This document shows, one piece after another, positions 44,825 to 56,172 of a stretch of DNA of 64,000 bases (positions are counted from its first letter, which is position 1; every line of letters starts with the position of its first letter). The notes beneath the pieces were generated by a model. It worked only from the letters and a program-made list of their open reading frames with translations. It ran no database searches and was not told the DNA's origin. The translations under genes and the position numbers were made by a program. The stretch comes from Mytilus edulis (taxonomy: Eukaryota > Mollusca > Bivalvia > Mytilida > Mytilidae). The stretch lies in contig NC_092357.1 of NCBI RefSeq assembly GCF_963676685.1, positions 21,418,647 to 21,482,646 on the forward strand, read 5' to 3'.

Positions 44825-45230
44825 CTGTCATACAAATGAGAGAGTTAGGTAGTTATCAAGCCAGATTTAATTCACTATTTTGTAGATAAGAAGAAAATGT
44901 CTGTAACAATTTAGGATAAGACAGTTGTTATCCATTCGTGGGATATGTTTGATCTTTCGATTTTGCTATTTTATAAAGGACTTTCCGTTTTGAACTTTCC
45001 GGTATTTCGAGTTCTTTTTTTTTCTTTTTTATGTTTAATAAATTTGGATGCATGCTTTTTATATACGTAGATTATTGTGAGCCTGGTATCAATGGTGATT
45101 CTTTTTGTCAGGAATATGACAATTGTTTTTCCATTCGTTTGATGTGTTTGGGCCTTTGATTTGTTGTTTGATAAGGGACATTCCGAGTTAATTTTCCTTG
45201 TAGTTTGGTATAATCGTTATTTTACTTTCT
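44825..45230 (+). repeat. Two copies of a dispersed repeat
   Basis: Both 44825-45005 and 45105-45230 carry the TTTGATCTTT or TTTGATGTGTTTGGGCCTTT box, then TAAAGGACTTTCC or ATAAGGGACATTCC and a GTTTGGTAT or TTTCCGGTATTT end. They are plus-oriented members of the family described at 5430. Confidence 0.6.
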
Positions 45231-45489
45231 TTGTAAATATATCAGTTGTGCCGTAATAAAATTGATTAACCTCATATATTGTAGAAGAGAAGCCTGGCAT
45301 TTAAAAATATAAAGAGAACATTGTAAGATCCAAACAAAAATAAACATCACAATTCATTCTAGAGAGTAACAAAAACAAAGGATGTGGGGTAGCAATCCAT
45401 GAAACAAATGCTGTTTTAGAATGAAACATTAAAACTTTGTATTTTTGTCACTAAACCGGGCCTAAAAATAACTGTCTAAGAATTTCGAA

Positions 45490-45770
45490 CACTGCCAAGG
45501 TTAAAAAAAGACCAACAGAAAAACAATAGTAAACACAGCATAGATCCTATATCAGCAAGACTGAGCAACACGAAATTCACCAAAAACTGGGAAAGTGGGA
45601 CGGGTTCTTTCTGGTGCTCCGGATGAGTAAGCAGATCCTGCTTCACATTTGGCACCCGTCGTGTTGCTTATATTGGTACAAAGCCGGTAAAAAGTAGAAC
45701 TCGATATGTCACATTCGGGATTCAGAGAGACACGTAATCTTGAAATCTTCAAATAGACGAAAATATATCT
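45490..45770 (-). mobile_element. Retroelement 3' tail, copy 4
   Basis: Shares ACCAAAAACTGGGA, GGTGCTCCGGATGAGTAAGC, AGATCCTGCTTCACAT and CACCCGTCGTGTTGCTTAT with 20118-20400. Confidence 0.7.
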
Positions 45771-45869
45771 TTATCCAATCCCTGTTTCTCTCTCTAAGAC
45801 AGACACGTAAAAGCGCAAATAAAAAAGAAAATTCTCGTTTGTTAAAACTATTGGATCAATAGAGCTGGT

Positions 45870-46270
45870 GTCTTTCAACTGTATCAACAATCATTTCTGT
45901 ACATCCTTATACACTAGAATATCATTTATGACTAAAATTTCATTTTGGTATCTTGTTTTGCTGTCAGAACAGTTTGGGCTTCGATATAACAAACGTCTAA
46001 GAAGATGGTCACACTGACAGAAGGCATCGATAAGAAATACAGGTTATCGTGATTCCCGCAGTCTATCCCCAATTAGTATTGCTTTTTTTTATATGAAAGG
46101 TATAAAAAATCAGGGACAAAATTATGATTTGTTTTGATCTCCTTCATTTTTTTCACCAAGATTTTTTTAAGAGACCGGTTTCAACAATGTCTACTATACA
46201 ACCCCATTCACTAGAATATCATTCATGACTAATATTTCATCTCGGTATCTTATTTTGCTATCAGAGCACT
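45870..46270. repeat. Diverged direct repeat about 300 bp apart
   Basis: The block CACTAGAATATCATTYATGACTAAWATTTCAT with GGTATCTT and TTTTGCTRTCAGA lies at about 45911 and again at about 46210. Confidence 0.7.
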
Positions 46271-47757
46271 TTTGGCTGTTCACAGTGCCTCTCCATCAAC
46301 TCAAGTATATGCCTAAAAAATGCAAAAAGGTGAAAATGCCATTTAAGAAAAATTACTCTGATAAGGGGTATTGACTGACTAGTTTGGTTATGCTGACTTA
46401 CCTGTTGGTCTTCTGTTGCTGATAAGTTTTTGGTATAAAGACCAAAAAAGGTGATAACTTTCAACCATCAAAACTAGTCGAAAAGTGAGGAACAAAACTA
46501 GATGTTTGATGTCTCTACCAGTAGAACAAAGCAACATTTAAACTAATTCTTATTGTCCACAATAAAAGACTGGACACTGTGTGAGTGCAACAGCGGGTTG
46601 GCTTTAAATCTGCTCAAGATTGTGAACTTTGTAAATCAACAGCTACCTCAGAAGTTATACGAGTGTTCTCCCCAGATATTCCATTTAACATTCTGGTAAA
46701 CAAGGAACTTTGAAATACCATCTTGTTTCTAAAAATTATAGCATCACATTCATAACATAATTTGGGAAAACCAATTCAGATAGCTCAACATTCAAAGAAA
46801 AATAGCATCTCATTACCTGATGCTAAAAGGCCCTGGGGATAACACTGGTTATATGAAGGCTAATATTGGTTGCTTAGACATACACACACAGAAGAAGATA
46901 TTTTCACATTTATCACTGTTCAACTTCCTGTTAAGTTACTACTGATATATTCTTACACCTAATGACTATGTATGAATATTTTCAAAATTTTTCATAATTC
47001 AACATATCTGAGCACCCTGCAATTTGGTTTCAAGATTTATGTGAGCGTGTTATACCATGTGATTATTCATATCTATTGTTTTTCAACATCCTATTTACCG
47101 AATACTTTCAGAGAAGGTATGACCATATCATTAGTGAGCAATGCCTTACAGTTCCTATTGTTTCAAAAGCATACACCTAAATATTGGATTGGTTTTCATC
47201 TTAAACATTGAAGATTTGACTCAAAGTGTGAAGTTAATTTCATTTGGGGCACACATAATGAAATTACTCATAATCGTATCATGTTTGCCTTTGTATGCTT
47301 CTTTTTAACATATGTTTGTTTATATCTATAATACTAAAATAACGAGGTCTAATTTATCAGCCGTCATCGGGTAAAAACAACAAATAAAAGAATTCAACTT
47401 TATATAGCTAATATAGGACAATGGTGTAGATTAAAAATTACACCACTCCAGACCCTTTTGTTTTTCACATAATTAATATTGCCAATAATTAACAAGTTCC
47501 GGGTCGGATCCGATACCGATACCAATAGTATATTCACCTGTTACCTATTATCTTATCTGTACGTTCCGCATCTGACAGGCGCACCATCAAACGGTGTATT
47601 TGATTTTGCTATATATACGGGTCATAATCACAGGGTTGACACGACTAAATTAAATAATTGTCAAATTGTTCCCTATTGTATGATTGTAGTATTTTAATCA
47701 GTAAGACTTTCTAAGATAACAATACCAATACTACAAATCTGGACTTAAAATAAGGCG
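46271..47757. other. Gene-free stretch
   Basis: No exon or repeat structure that I can support. Confidence 0.35.
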
Positions 47758-47880
47758 TTTAGGTGTCATACCACCAATTACTCCCTCAAATTTAGAACGT
47801 ATGTGAAAGTAGGCCTACTCGGACAAAAAATAGTGCATTTGATGTCATTGTTCACCTAAACTAACCAACAAATTTGCAGT
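47758..47880 (-). repeat. Inverted partner of the repeat at 4705-4815
   Basis: Contains ATGTGAAAGTAGGCCTACTC and the CACCAATTACTCCCTC end, the reverse complement of the copy near the left edge. Confidence 0.8.
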
Positions 47881-48109
47881 TCAAACAGAAAGATTTGAAA
47901 GCAGAGAAAACTGTGTATCTTATAATCAGCACGACTCAAGTTATCAGATGGCAATACCGATACTAAAATAAGGCTTACGTGCATAGTTATATACTTTCAG
48001 TCGCGGACCCGCGATATCACGGGTGTGTTCTAGTAGTGATTAAGATTATAACACAATGTTGACTGCTTTGCCCCTATTTTTGAAATATTTTCCTATTGTG
48101 TCTGTTTGT

Positions 48110-48350
48110 TTTGTTCACGCATTGTTGTCAATATAATAGAATTTGATGCAACTATCATACAAGTGAGGGTTAAGCTAGTTTTAAAACCAGGTTCAATCAC
48201 CATTTTCTACACAAGAAAATTACTGTTCCAAATCAGGAATATGACAGTTGTTATCCATTCGTTTGATGTGTATGAGCTTTTGGTTTTGCCATTTGATTAG
48301 GGACTTTCCTTTTTGAATTTTCCTGGGAGTTCAGTATTTTTGTGATTTTA
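48110..48350 (+). repeat. Dispersed repeat, most complete plus-oriented copy
   Basis: Member of the family described at 5430, with GTTCAATCACCATTTTCT, ATGACAGTTGTTATCCATTC and TTTTTGAATTTTCCTGGGAG. Confidence 0.65.
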
Positions 48351-48379
48351 AATAGAATATAAAGAATTATTAAACACAA

Positions 48380-49560
48380 CAACAAGCAATTATAAATAAT
48401 CTGTATTGCACAAACTTTACATATAACTTATATAGATATGATCAACATAAAAATACTAAATCATAATCCTGATTTTATACACCTTAACATATATGTATTT
48501 TCATATAGATGTTTCAGCAATTTCAAATCTAAAAATAAGCAAACAATATTTCAACAAATATTCAGTTTTTGCATGATTTACTGCAACAGAGCAGTCACCT
48601 CTTTTAAGACATAACTTTCTGTATTTTCTTTTACATATCATTATGCATCATATGATCTCAAATTATATTTTATAATTGTAAGATTTAATATTCAGCAACA
48701 CAAATTCAGCAACCCAAATGGTGACCTTTTTAACCAGATTCTGATCCATTTTATTTTTATTTTTCAACAATGAAATCTATTTTTCCATGCAGAAAATTTA
48801 ATCCTACAATTTGCTGATGTGTGAACAAATGTAATGAATGTCAATGTTGCAAAACACTGTTGAAAATGAATATGAAGTAATCTCTTGTCTCTAGTTACTA
48901 CATAAAGAGACACTTCCTGTTCCACACTGATCAGAGTGTGATATGAATAATTGAATTGATCATTGGATAAATTGGTTTGCTTATACTGCAATGTGTTCTC
49001 TCAGCAAACCACATCTTATCAAAATGTAAATACATACTATGGATTCATTTATTTTTATGGGTATCAATTTTCATGGATTTATAAGGAAAACTTGTATTTT
49101 TATGGAATTTTGATTTCTTTGTTTTGCCTATTTCTGCATCCAACCATATAGAAAAATTTGAATTCATAGAACATTTGAATTTGTGGTTCACCTGTACCAA
49201 CAAAAACCATGAAAATTGGTATCCAATGAATAAAAATGAACTCACAGTAACTTTAATTAATATTCATGATAAATGCAATAGTTCTGCTAATTGGTTTTTT
49301 TTTCAAACAAAACAACTAGCTACATTATCAACACTAAAAAAACATGCCTCCACTTACAGCATTACATAATAATATAATTTTCATATAATTAACATGTCAA
49401 CAAATATTTTAATGTAATAAGTTCAGTAGAATTACTTTATTAAAGTTAATGGTACACTTAGAAATAGAAAATAATAACAAATGTTCCAATTGAGAATTGT
49501 AAGATATTAATGTGTAAATTTGGGTAATGCATTCATTTATTTTACATAAAATCCTTTAGA
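48380..49560. other. 3' flank of UBE2G2, with a hairpin repeat
   Basis: Positions 49043-49075 (ATTCATTTATTTTTATGGGT on) and 49207-49240 are imperfect inverted repeats about 130 bp apart, a MITE-like hairpin that gives open frames on both strands. Minus-strand AATAAA signals near 49533 and 49563 could end the UBE2G2 transcript. Confidence 0.55.
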
Positions 49561-49672
49561 TTTTTATTCAGTTAAGAGAGTGTGGGCCTAGTGTACACAT
49601 CACTGACTATGAAACAGACATTAAAATCAATAAAATGATTCAATTTTATAAATAAATATAATAAAGAATGTA

Positions 49673-52600
49673 CTATATTCCTAAAGATTTGCGAACTGTT
49701 TTTGCAGCAATTTCTTCAAATTTCATCCTATTTTCTCTCCATGTTTTAGCAGCATCTACATTAGCAGCACTTTCATCATTAGGTTCTGAAAACAGAAATA
49801 AGATATAAATACTGTTAAATCAATATAATTTGTTTGAACTTATTTGTTGTTAAGGATTGTGAATATTTCATAGTTTAAACACCACCATACTGCATTTAAT
49901 GGTGATTCATTAATTTAGGCAGTTTTTAAAGAAACATGGTGTATACTTTTTGAAGGATTACCCCAAAATACATAAGATTTTGAAACGTTTATTTTTTTAC
50001 TTGTACAGTATTGTCAAAGGTGCAAGTAATCAAAATGTATATTGAGTAACTGTTTTGAAATTAAAGAGAATATAAACCACAATGTGAAAAATAACAAATA
50101 CACAAAAAATCCAGGATATATATGGCATGAAGAGTAACTAAGTCTAAGGTTGTGTAATGCACAGGGCAAGTTAACTATTGCTGTGCTATCCACATGGTAA
50201 ATCGTGCAATGAGCAGGGTTAGTTGACTCAGACCTAGGACAGGATAAGTAATTCTATAAAGACACAATATATACAGGACCTATTGTTCAGTGGTTGTTGT
50301 TTGTTGATATGGTTCATAAGTGTTTTTTTGTTTCTCGTTTTTTATATAGATTAGACGTTTGGTTGTCCTGTTTGAATGGTTTTGCATGTGATCCAAGGCT
50401 CTGGGGTGAAAGCTATACTTTAAGTTTACTTTTTTATTAATTGTTACTTGGATGGAGAGTTGTCTCATTGGCACTCATACCACCTTTTCTTATATCTATA
50501 CAATAGATCCCTAAAGATTGAAAATTTAACCAAGATAATCCTACCTGCCAACATGCTGACAACAGATAATAATATTTTTTCCACACTCTGTACCGGACTC
50601 CATCGTTCAGCACTAGATTCATATCCCATAGGATCATCTCCAGGAGCATGTAGTATAGATATGCATACTCTGCCATCAGGGTAAACTGTGGAATAGATCA
50701 AAAGTTAAAACATGATTGTATAGTCAGTAATCACAAATATAGGGTGGTTGTTTAAAAGAGCATTGATGAGAAGTGAAGCAGCACCATAAGCATGTCTGTT
50801 CTGTACTGTCAGTTTAACAGTGATCTTCAAACCCTTCCAATCAGCAGTAAACATAATGGGATCCAGGCAATTATGGAATAAGGTTAGAGATTCATGTTAT
50901 TCTTTGGGTAAGGCTTAATGTTAATGTTCTGGGTTCAGGCTTTTGGCTTAATTTGGGATTTTGATTAGGGTATGGGTTAGGAATTAGATTGGGGTGAGTC
51001 CCCCCTGTTGTGTATTATAAAATGGCATTGTAACATTTTGTTTTTCCATAAAGCACAGTCAGAACTGTTCCAATCATGTTACTTTAAAATTACACACATA
51101 TTTTGCAAAGTTCAACCTAAATGATTTTTAAATTTGTTTAAATTCACAGAAGTTCATAATGCCATTATAGTTATTTCATCCTATCATCAACAATATTACT
51201 ACTTTGCTGCTTCAAAACACTCCCTTTTCCTTGAAGCTAGTGCTGAATTTTACCTATTCTATTTGCTTTTAACTCAACAATCATGAAGTCTGTTCATTTT
51301 ACACATTTTTTTTACACTTCCCCTGAAATCAATTAACTGGGGAGACTTCGTGGTTTTAAAAATCTTTTAAAACTTGAAATCATGTTTTTGCCAGCAAAAT
51401 TATATCGCTGACCATGGTATTGATTAATGGATTTTAAATTTATGATTTTTGTTGGCAGAGGAAGCCAGAAGGAAACCAGCTCCTAGTCATTTAGGATTGG
51501 AGTCAGATGCACCTGTCATCTGCTCACAACCTAAATGATACAACAGTTAAACTGCTTAAACAACTCAGTCACTGCCACTTTGTCAAACTATTTACTATAA
51601 TGTTGTAATAGTGACTTACTATTTGGATGAAATAATTCACAAGTAAACTTCATCTTTGGAGGATTGAGAGGATAATCTGGTGGGAATGCTAGTCTTGCAG
51701 GAAACACTCCTCCCTCAAAACACGTATTTTCTGGTCCCCTGTAAGAAAATTATAATTTACACAATGATTAATCTGCATGACAATAGATCCTTCTCAACAG
51801 TTGTTGTCTAAAGTTTGGGACGAAAATTTCCTTTTTTACTTAAAAGACTAACATCTGACTTTAAATGGCCTTAAAGCTACTTAACTGGCTGTCAAATGAC
51901 TGATCATTCATGGATTATTTAAAAGTTTGATCACCCACACAATAAAACATCATTTATTGAAATTCAATTTTGGAAAACAGAATAATCATTGAAACAAGGT
52001 TTGCAACTACTTCAACCATGTCAACTAATACGACTAACCGACAATCAATCAAAACCTACTTTCTGTAAGAGTTTTTTGTTTTGTTTTCAACATATAAATT
52101 CTTTATGAGGTTTGAATGTCCATTGTTAGAGTTGCTGTCTCATTGTTGTATACTTTAGATCTTCTGGAACATTTGTAAAGTGAACATGGAAATACATACA
52201 TAATAAGAGCTTCCCATTCAAAGAAATTCTCCTCATTGACAGGTCCTGCTATAATTCCTTCAGGTGGATTTAGTGTCAATTCTGAAAATAAATGTCTCTC
52301 ATCAATACATTTGATTCAACTGATCATGAGTCAGTCGTGAGACTACCTTAAATCATAGATTGGTTATTTCATGATATTTCCAAACAATTTTCATAAGATT
52401 CATCAACTAAAATGGTCTGATGATTTGAAAGAATAAAATGAACTACATTCCAACATTTTATTAGGCCTACTAAAATTAATTTGTAGATTTTCATACAACT
52501 GATTCAAGATCAAAGTCGTAAAAGCTATTGTATCAATTGCTGCCTACATCATTTTGTTTTTGTACATGTAGTTAATGTGTTTGTGACTTTTATTTTTCAT

Positions 52601-55600
52601 CCACATGTATATAAATAAACCTGAGAGGAGTCTTGTCCAGTGAGAAGTAATGATGATTTAACTTTATAATAATAAAAAACTTATCTAGCAGAAAGTCCTT
52701 TAAACTATTTTTTTTTTCTCTTTGAACTTCACAATTTTTGCCAATGAAAGTTGGCAGAAGCCAGAATGGCACCTGTAGCACAGTGTAGGTTAATATGACA
52801 ATATAATTACATTAAATGTATGTTTCACTATAATGCGTTATTCTGATTGGCTAAATGCACATCACATGTTATTCCTTAAGCAATTGCATTACTCAATAAA
52901 ACTTTTCATTTATGATAACATGAGGTCCCACAATAAAGTGCCCAGGTGAATTAAATAAAAAAAAAATGATAAAATTCATGTTTTCATGATCCTAGCTAAA
53001 AAATGTAATAATAAGTATTGAATGCTTCTTTTTGTAACTTCATAGGGTTGTAAAAGCATTGACCGTGCGCACATTTTTAGAATGAAGTGCTTGTGTAAAG
53101 CAAAATTATATCCAGGTGAAATTTGATCCGAAAGGAAAAAATGTCACAGCAGTTGTTATTTTTTTGTCCGGAGGAAAATACTTCCCTGGGATATTTTTTC
53201 CTTTGCCGTGAAATTCTATCTAGGTAGTTAACTTATTGAATAGTTATTAGAAAAAACTTATCCTTTAAAAATACTATGAAATAATATTAGTGTATTTGAA
53301 ATAAAGCGAAATTGTTAAAAAAAATAATGTATTATAATGGGAAATAATTTCACAAATTATCCTTGAAAAATTTCCTGAAATATTCAAGTCAATATCATCC
53401 TTTTAAAAAGAAAATTATCATGAAACAAAGGGAAGAAAACCAGAAGTAATTTCAAAGATCGTAATTGTGAAAATAATATCATGATTAAACAAGGTTAGTG
53501 AAATACATGTAAAAGTGAGTTGTTTTCAGATCTCAGTGCAAATATAAAATTAAAACTAAGGTAGAAATATAGTTGCATTACTACTGTTAACAGTAATAGA
53601 AGAATTTGATTATGATGATAGTTTTAACTATATAAATAGTTTTGTCTGGGGACAGAGATGTAGTTGTTGATTATATGGAAATCAGATAAATCATAGCATA
53701 ACAATATATTGGAACAAAAGCATGTTTAACAGCTGGATAGTTTTTACCTGTGAAATGTTATCTGTCTTATTAAATCAAGTTGTAAGTCATCTTTTTATAT
53801 AAATGTATGTATAAAAAAAAAGATTCAAGGAAAAATTTCACTATAAAATAGATTCAGAAATATATTTAAAATTTAAATTGCTCATAATTACCTCCCTTTG
53901 ATAAATTATGCAAATTTGGTCTACCTTTGTGAAACATTTTATAATTATAGTCAGGTATAAATCGATTGTGAGTAACTTACATAGTAGTTAATGGGACTCT
54001 ATTTCACACGGTTCTGTGAAATATAGTACGGCAAATATAACCATTACATACTATACGCATAACACAGATAGATTTTCACTCCTCTGGAAAAAATCAACCT
54101 GTGAAACACCATGCCTGGAAAAAAATTACCGGGACAAATTATCCTCAGGACAAAATATCACAGAGGAAGAAATAAACCGTTACACTTTCACTCTTCATAC
54201 AAAATGTACTTCGGTCAACGCTTTTACACCCCAATGAAGTTACAAAAAGAAGCATTCAATTCTTAAATAAATTATAATATATGTGAATGTATGTATGTAC
54301 TGGTAAATGCCTCAGTTATTAAAAAAAAAACCTTAAAAGATGCGAGGGTACAGTGGCGTCCATGTGCACGCCCTATCAGGATTAATGGAGATGTGTCACT
54401 AACGTACATATACATGTATATATATACGACAATTATTTTTACAAGGACAGTCAATCCCAACCAAAAACAAAGGGAGTGCTAGGACACTGGGAAGTCTATT
54501 ACTAGGGTGGTGGAAGCAGAAGTACTCGGAGAAGACCACTGTGGCATTCGGCGGAAACAGACAAACCAGAGATATCAGAAGATTGATCTCCATGTCAAAG
54601 TAGGGGGCAACTTTGACCAACTAAGGTCCCAAAAGTACCCGTTCTAGTTTAAACTCTGGTCTGGGTACCAGAGATGTGTGCGAGAGTATGAAAATTACAA
54701 TTCTGATGTACTGATATTTTTCGTGAGAATCAAAATTGGGACCTTCAGCACTGAAAACATGAGGGGGGATAGGAGGGGTCTTGATCACGAAATCCCGGAC
54801 TTGAAAAAACGAAATCCCGAGGTCCCGAATTTAAATAAAGCAAATCCCGACATCCCGAAATCCCAAAAAAAAGGATTCCCGGATCCTGAAAAAGGTCAAT
54901 CCCGAAATCCCAAGCTTAAAAACACCCAATCCAGGAGTCCCGATAAAGGTCCTATCCCCCCTCAAACATTGGTCTTGACTTAACCACTAGAACATGAACT
55001 CAGATTTCTTTAAAGAGTTTTTTTTTGTCAATACACCATATCGCTATATGTCGGCTATTACTGGATATCAAACAGGTTCCCGTAAAATTTTGACGTCACA
55101 AAACAAAACATCTGACAAAAGTGATTGTTGAATGCGTCAAAAGTTCAAGCGGCCGGGTCAACCGGGATTAGCGATAAGGTGCATGCTATGTTAATACTAG
55201 ATAGGTCAAATTAGTCAATTTGATGTTAGAACGATAAGAAAAGGGTGTTGTCAGTGTAGCGATAAGTGAACACAACAGGGGTCCAGTTTATGTTAAAACT
55301 AGATAGGTCAAATTAGTCAATTTGATGTTATGAACCCTTAGAACAATAAGAAAAGGGTGTGGCCAAATCGACTTCGGCCGAAACAACTATAGCCGAACTG
55401 GTTGTGTGGCCGAAATATCTCGAAAACTTTTATGCCAAACCCAGTGGTGGATCCAGGGGGGGTTCCGGGGGTGCGCACCCCCCCTTTATTTTTGCCGATC
55501 AATGCATTTGTATCGGGACATATGTTTTGCACCCCCCCCCCCCCTTTGCCCTGGGTGCCCTGGGTTAGCACCCCCCCCTTTCGAAAATTCCTGCATCCGC

Positions 55601-55722
55601 CCCTGAAACCGACACCCGAACAACAAGCTCTGTTGATTGAAGACCCAATGAGATATTCATAAACATATCTGAAACTAACGCTTGTATTCTGCCATCAACC
55701 TTCTTAAGGCTGATCCTGCCAT
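49673..55722 (-). CDS. UBE2G2: Ubiquitin-conjugating enzyme E2 G2, complete, 165 residues
   Basis: Exons on the minus strand: 55722-55680, 52281-52200, 51738-51620, 50685-50545 and 49785-49673. They join in frame from [15 protein letters not shown] to a TAG after RKSLGI. The enzyme takes activated ubiquitin from E1 onto a cysteine and passes it on with ER-membrane E3 ligases of the gp78/HRD1 type in ER-associated degradation (family knowledge). The sequence shows the UBC fold in order: [28 protein letters not shown], then [12 protein letters not shown] with the catalytic Cys at residue 89. The acidic-loop insertion [19 protein letters not shown], which marks the G subfamily, follows. The length equals that of vertebrate UBE2G2. 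The helical C-terminus ([18 protein letters not shown]) is the most diverged part. The start context and the conserved first exon support the initiator. It is divergent from TOP2. Confidence 0.98.
52830..53010. repeat. Dispersed repeat fragment in UBE2G2 intron 1
   Basis: Contains CACTATAATGCGTTATTCTG and ATTGGCTAAATGC, a box also seen in altered form near 37030 (CTTCTGATTGGCTGACGTTA). Confidence 0.4.
53017..54260. mobile_element. 1.24-kb foldback element with long inverted ends, UBE2G2 intron 1
   Basis: The left end starts ATTGAATGCTTCTTTTTG and the right end closes with CAAAAAGAAGCATTCAAT. Homology between the inverted ends continues for about 200 bp (AAGCRTTGACCG, then TTTGTCC, GGAAAAWWCTTCC-like and GTGAAATTCTATCT blocks), with gaps. 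The plus open frame at 54016-54237 lies in the right arm and is not a gene. Confidence 0.75.
54745..54965 (+). repeat. Dispersed AATCCCGA-unit repeat
   Basis: A run of about 27-30-bp subunits with AATCCCGA, a GACTTG or AATTTAAA spacer, and AGGTCCTATCCCCCCTC at the end. A second diverged copy lies at 57765-57902 (AGGTCCTGCCCCCCTC end). The Pro/Lys-rich open frame made by it is not a gene. Confidence 0.7.
55192..55362 (+). repeat. Tandem duplication of about 105 bp
   Basis: ACTAGATAGGTCAAATTAGT with CAATTTGATGTTA and AACAATAAGAAAAGGGTGT (or AACGATAAG) appears at about 55196 and again at about 55302. Confidence 0.8.
55442..55605. mobile_element. GGCGGATC-terminated MITE-like element, copy 4, best ends
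   Basis: The left end CAGTGGTGGATCCAGG pairs as an imperfect inverted repeat with the right end CCTGCATCCGCCCCTG. Inside are C tracts around GCACCCCCCC and a central ATCAATGCATTTGTATCGGG box, as in the copies at 6370 and 14400. It lies in UBE2G2 intron 1, about 75 bp from exon 1. Confidence 0.7.
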
Positions 55723-56145
55723 TTTGCATTATCAGTTTTATCAGACTTTTTTTCAACTCATAAAATCGTGTTGTGATTCTTTTACGTGGAAGATAAAAAC
55801 AGTGTTCGACTGAACGACGAAATAAAATAAGTATTCATTGGTTAAAGTTTAAATTACATTGAATGGCGACCAATCAAATGGACTGTTCCGTTTTTAGCAA
55901 ACAATGGACATTTAACAGAAACCCGTTGAAATATTAAACGATTCCGACAAGAATTAATATATTCTAGAAAACATGACATCTGGTTTTTAATTTTGGAAAT
56001 ATTTTCAAATTTATCAAATAGGACGGATTGCAGATTGGTGTCTTATGACAAATAAAAAATAGGGGCGACCGAAAAGCTCTTGGATTTTGCGGATCGTTTA
56101 TGTTAATTAGATTTTTTCATCTTATGTGCTTGAAGCAAGGCAACA
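55723..56145. promoter_or_regulatory. Putative bidirectional promoter of UBE2G2 and TOP2
   Basis: Only 423 bp separate the two start codons, which face away from each other. The interval has an inverted CCAAT box (ATTGG at 55837-55841) and a direct one (CCAAT at 55870-55874), and no clear TATA box close to either start. Housekeeping-type sharing is an inference from the geometry and the CCAAT boxes. Confidence 0.55.
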
Positions 56146-56172
56146 ATGGCACAGGCAAGCCTTGAATGGGTT
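56146..56172 (+). CDS. TOP2: TOP2 first exon, form a (TOP2B-like)
   Basis: Nine codons, MAQASLEWV, followed by a strong GTAAGT donor and preceded by CAACA before ATGG. Joined to exon 2 it gives LEWV-TLFDN, like the LTWV-TLFDQ of vertebrate TOP2B. It is the exon closer to UBE2G2. Confidence 0.85.

Noticed and set aside
54016-54237. 73-codon plus frame in UBE2G2 intron 1
   Set aside because: It lies in the right arm of the foldback element and its reverse complement matches the left arm.
54678-54983. 101-codon plus-strand frame rich in Asn, Pro and Lys
   Set aside because: It is made by the AATCCCGA subunit repeat, which has a diverged second copy at 57765-57902 without a frame.
55338-55662. 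Several overlapping Gly/Pro-rich frames on both strands
   Set aside because: They come from the C/G tracts of the MITE-like element at 55442-55605.
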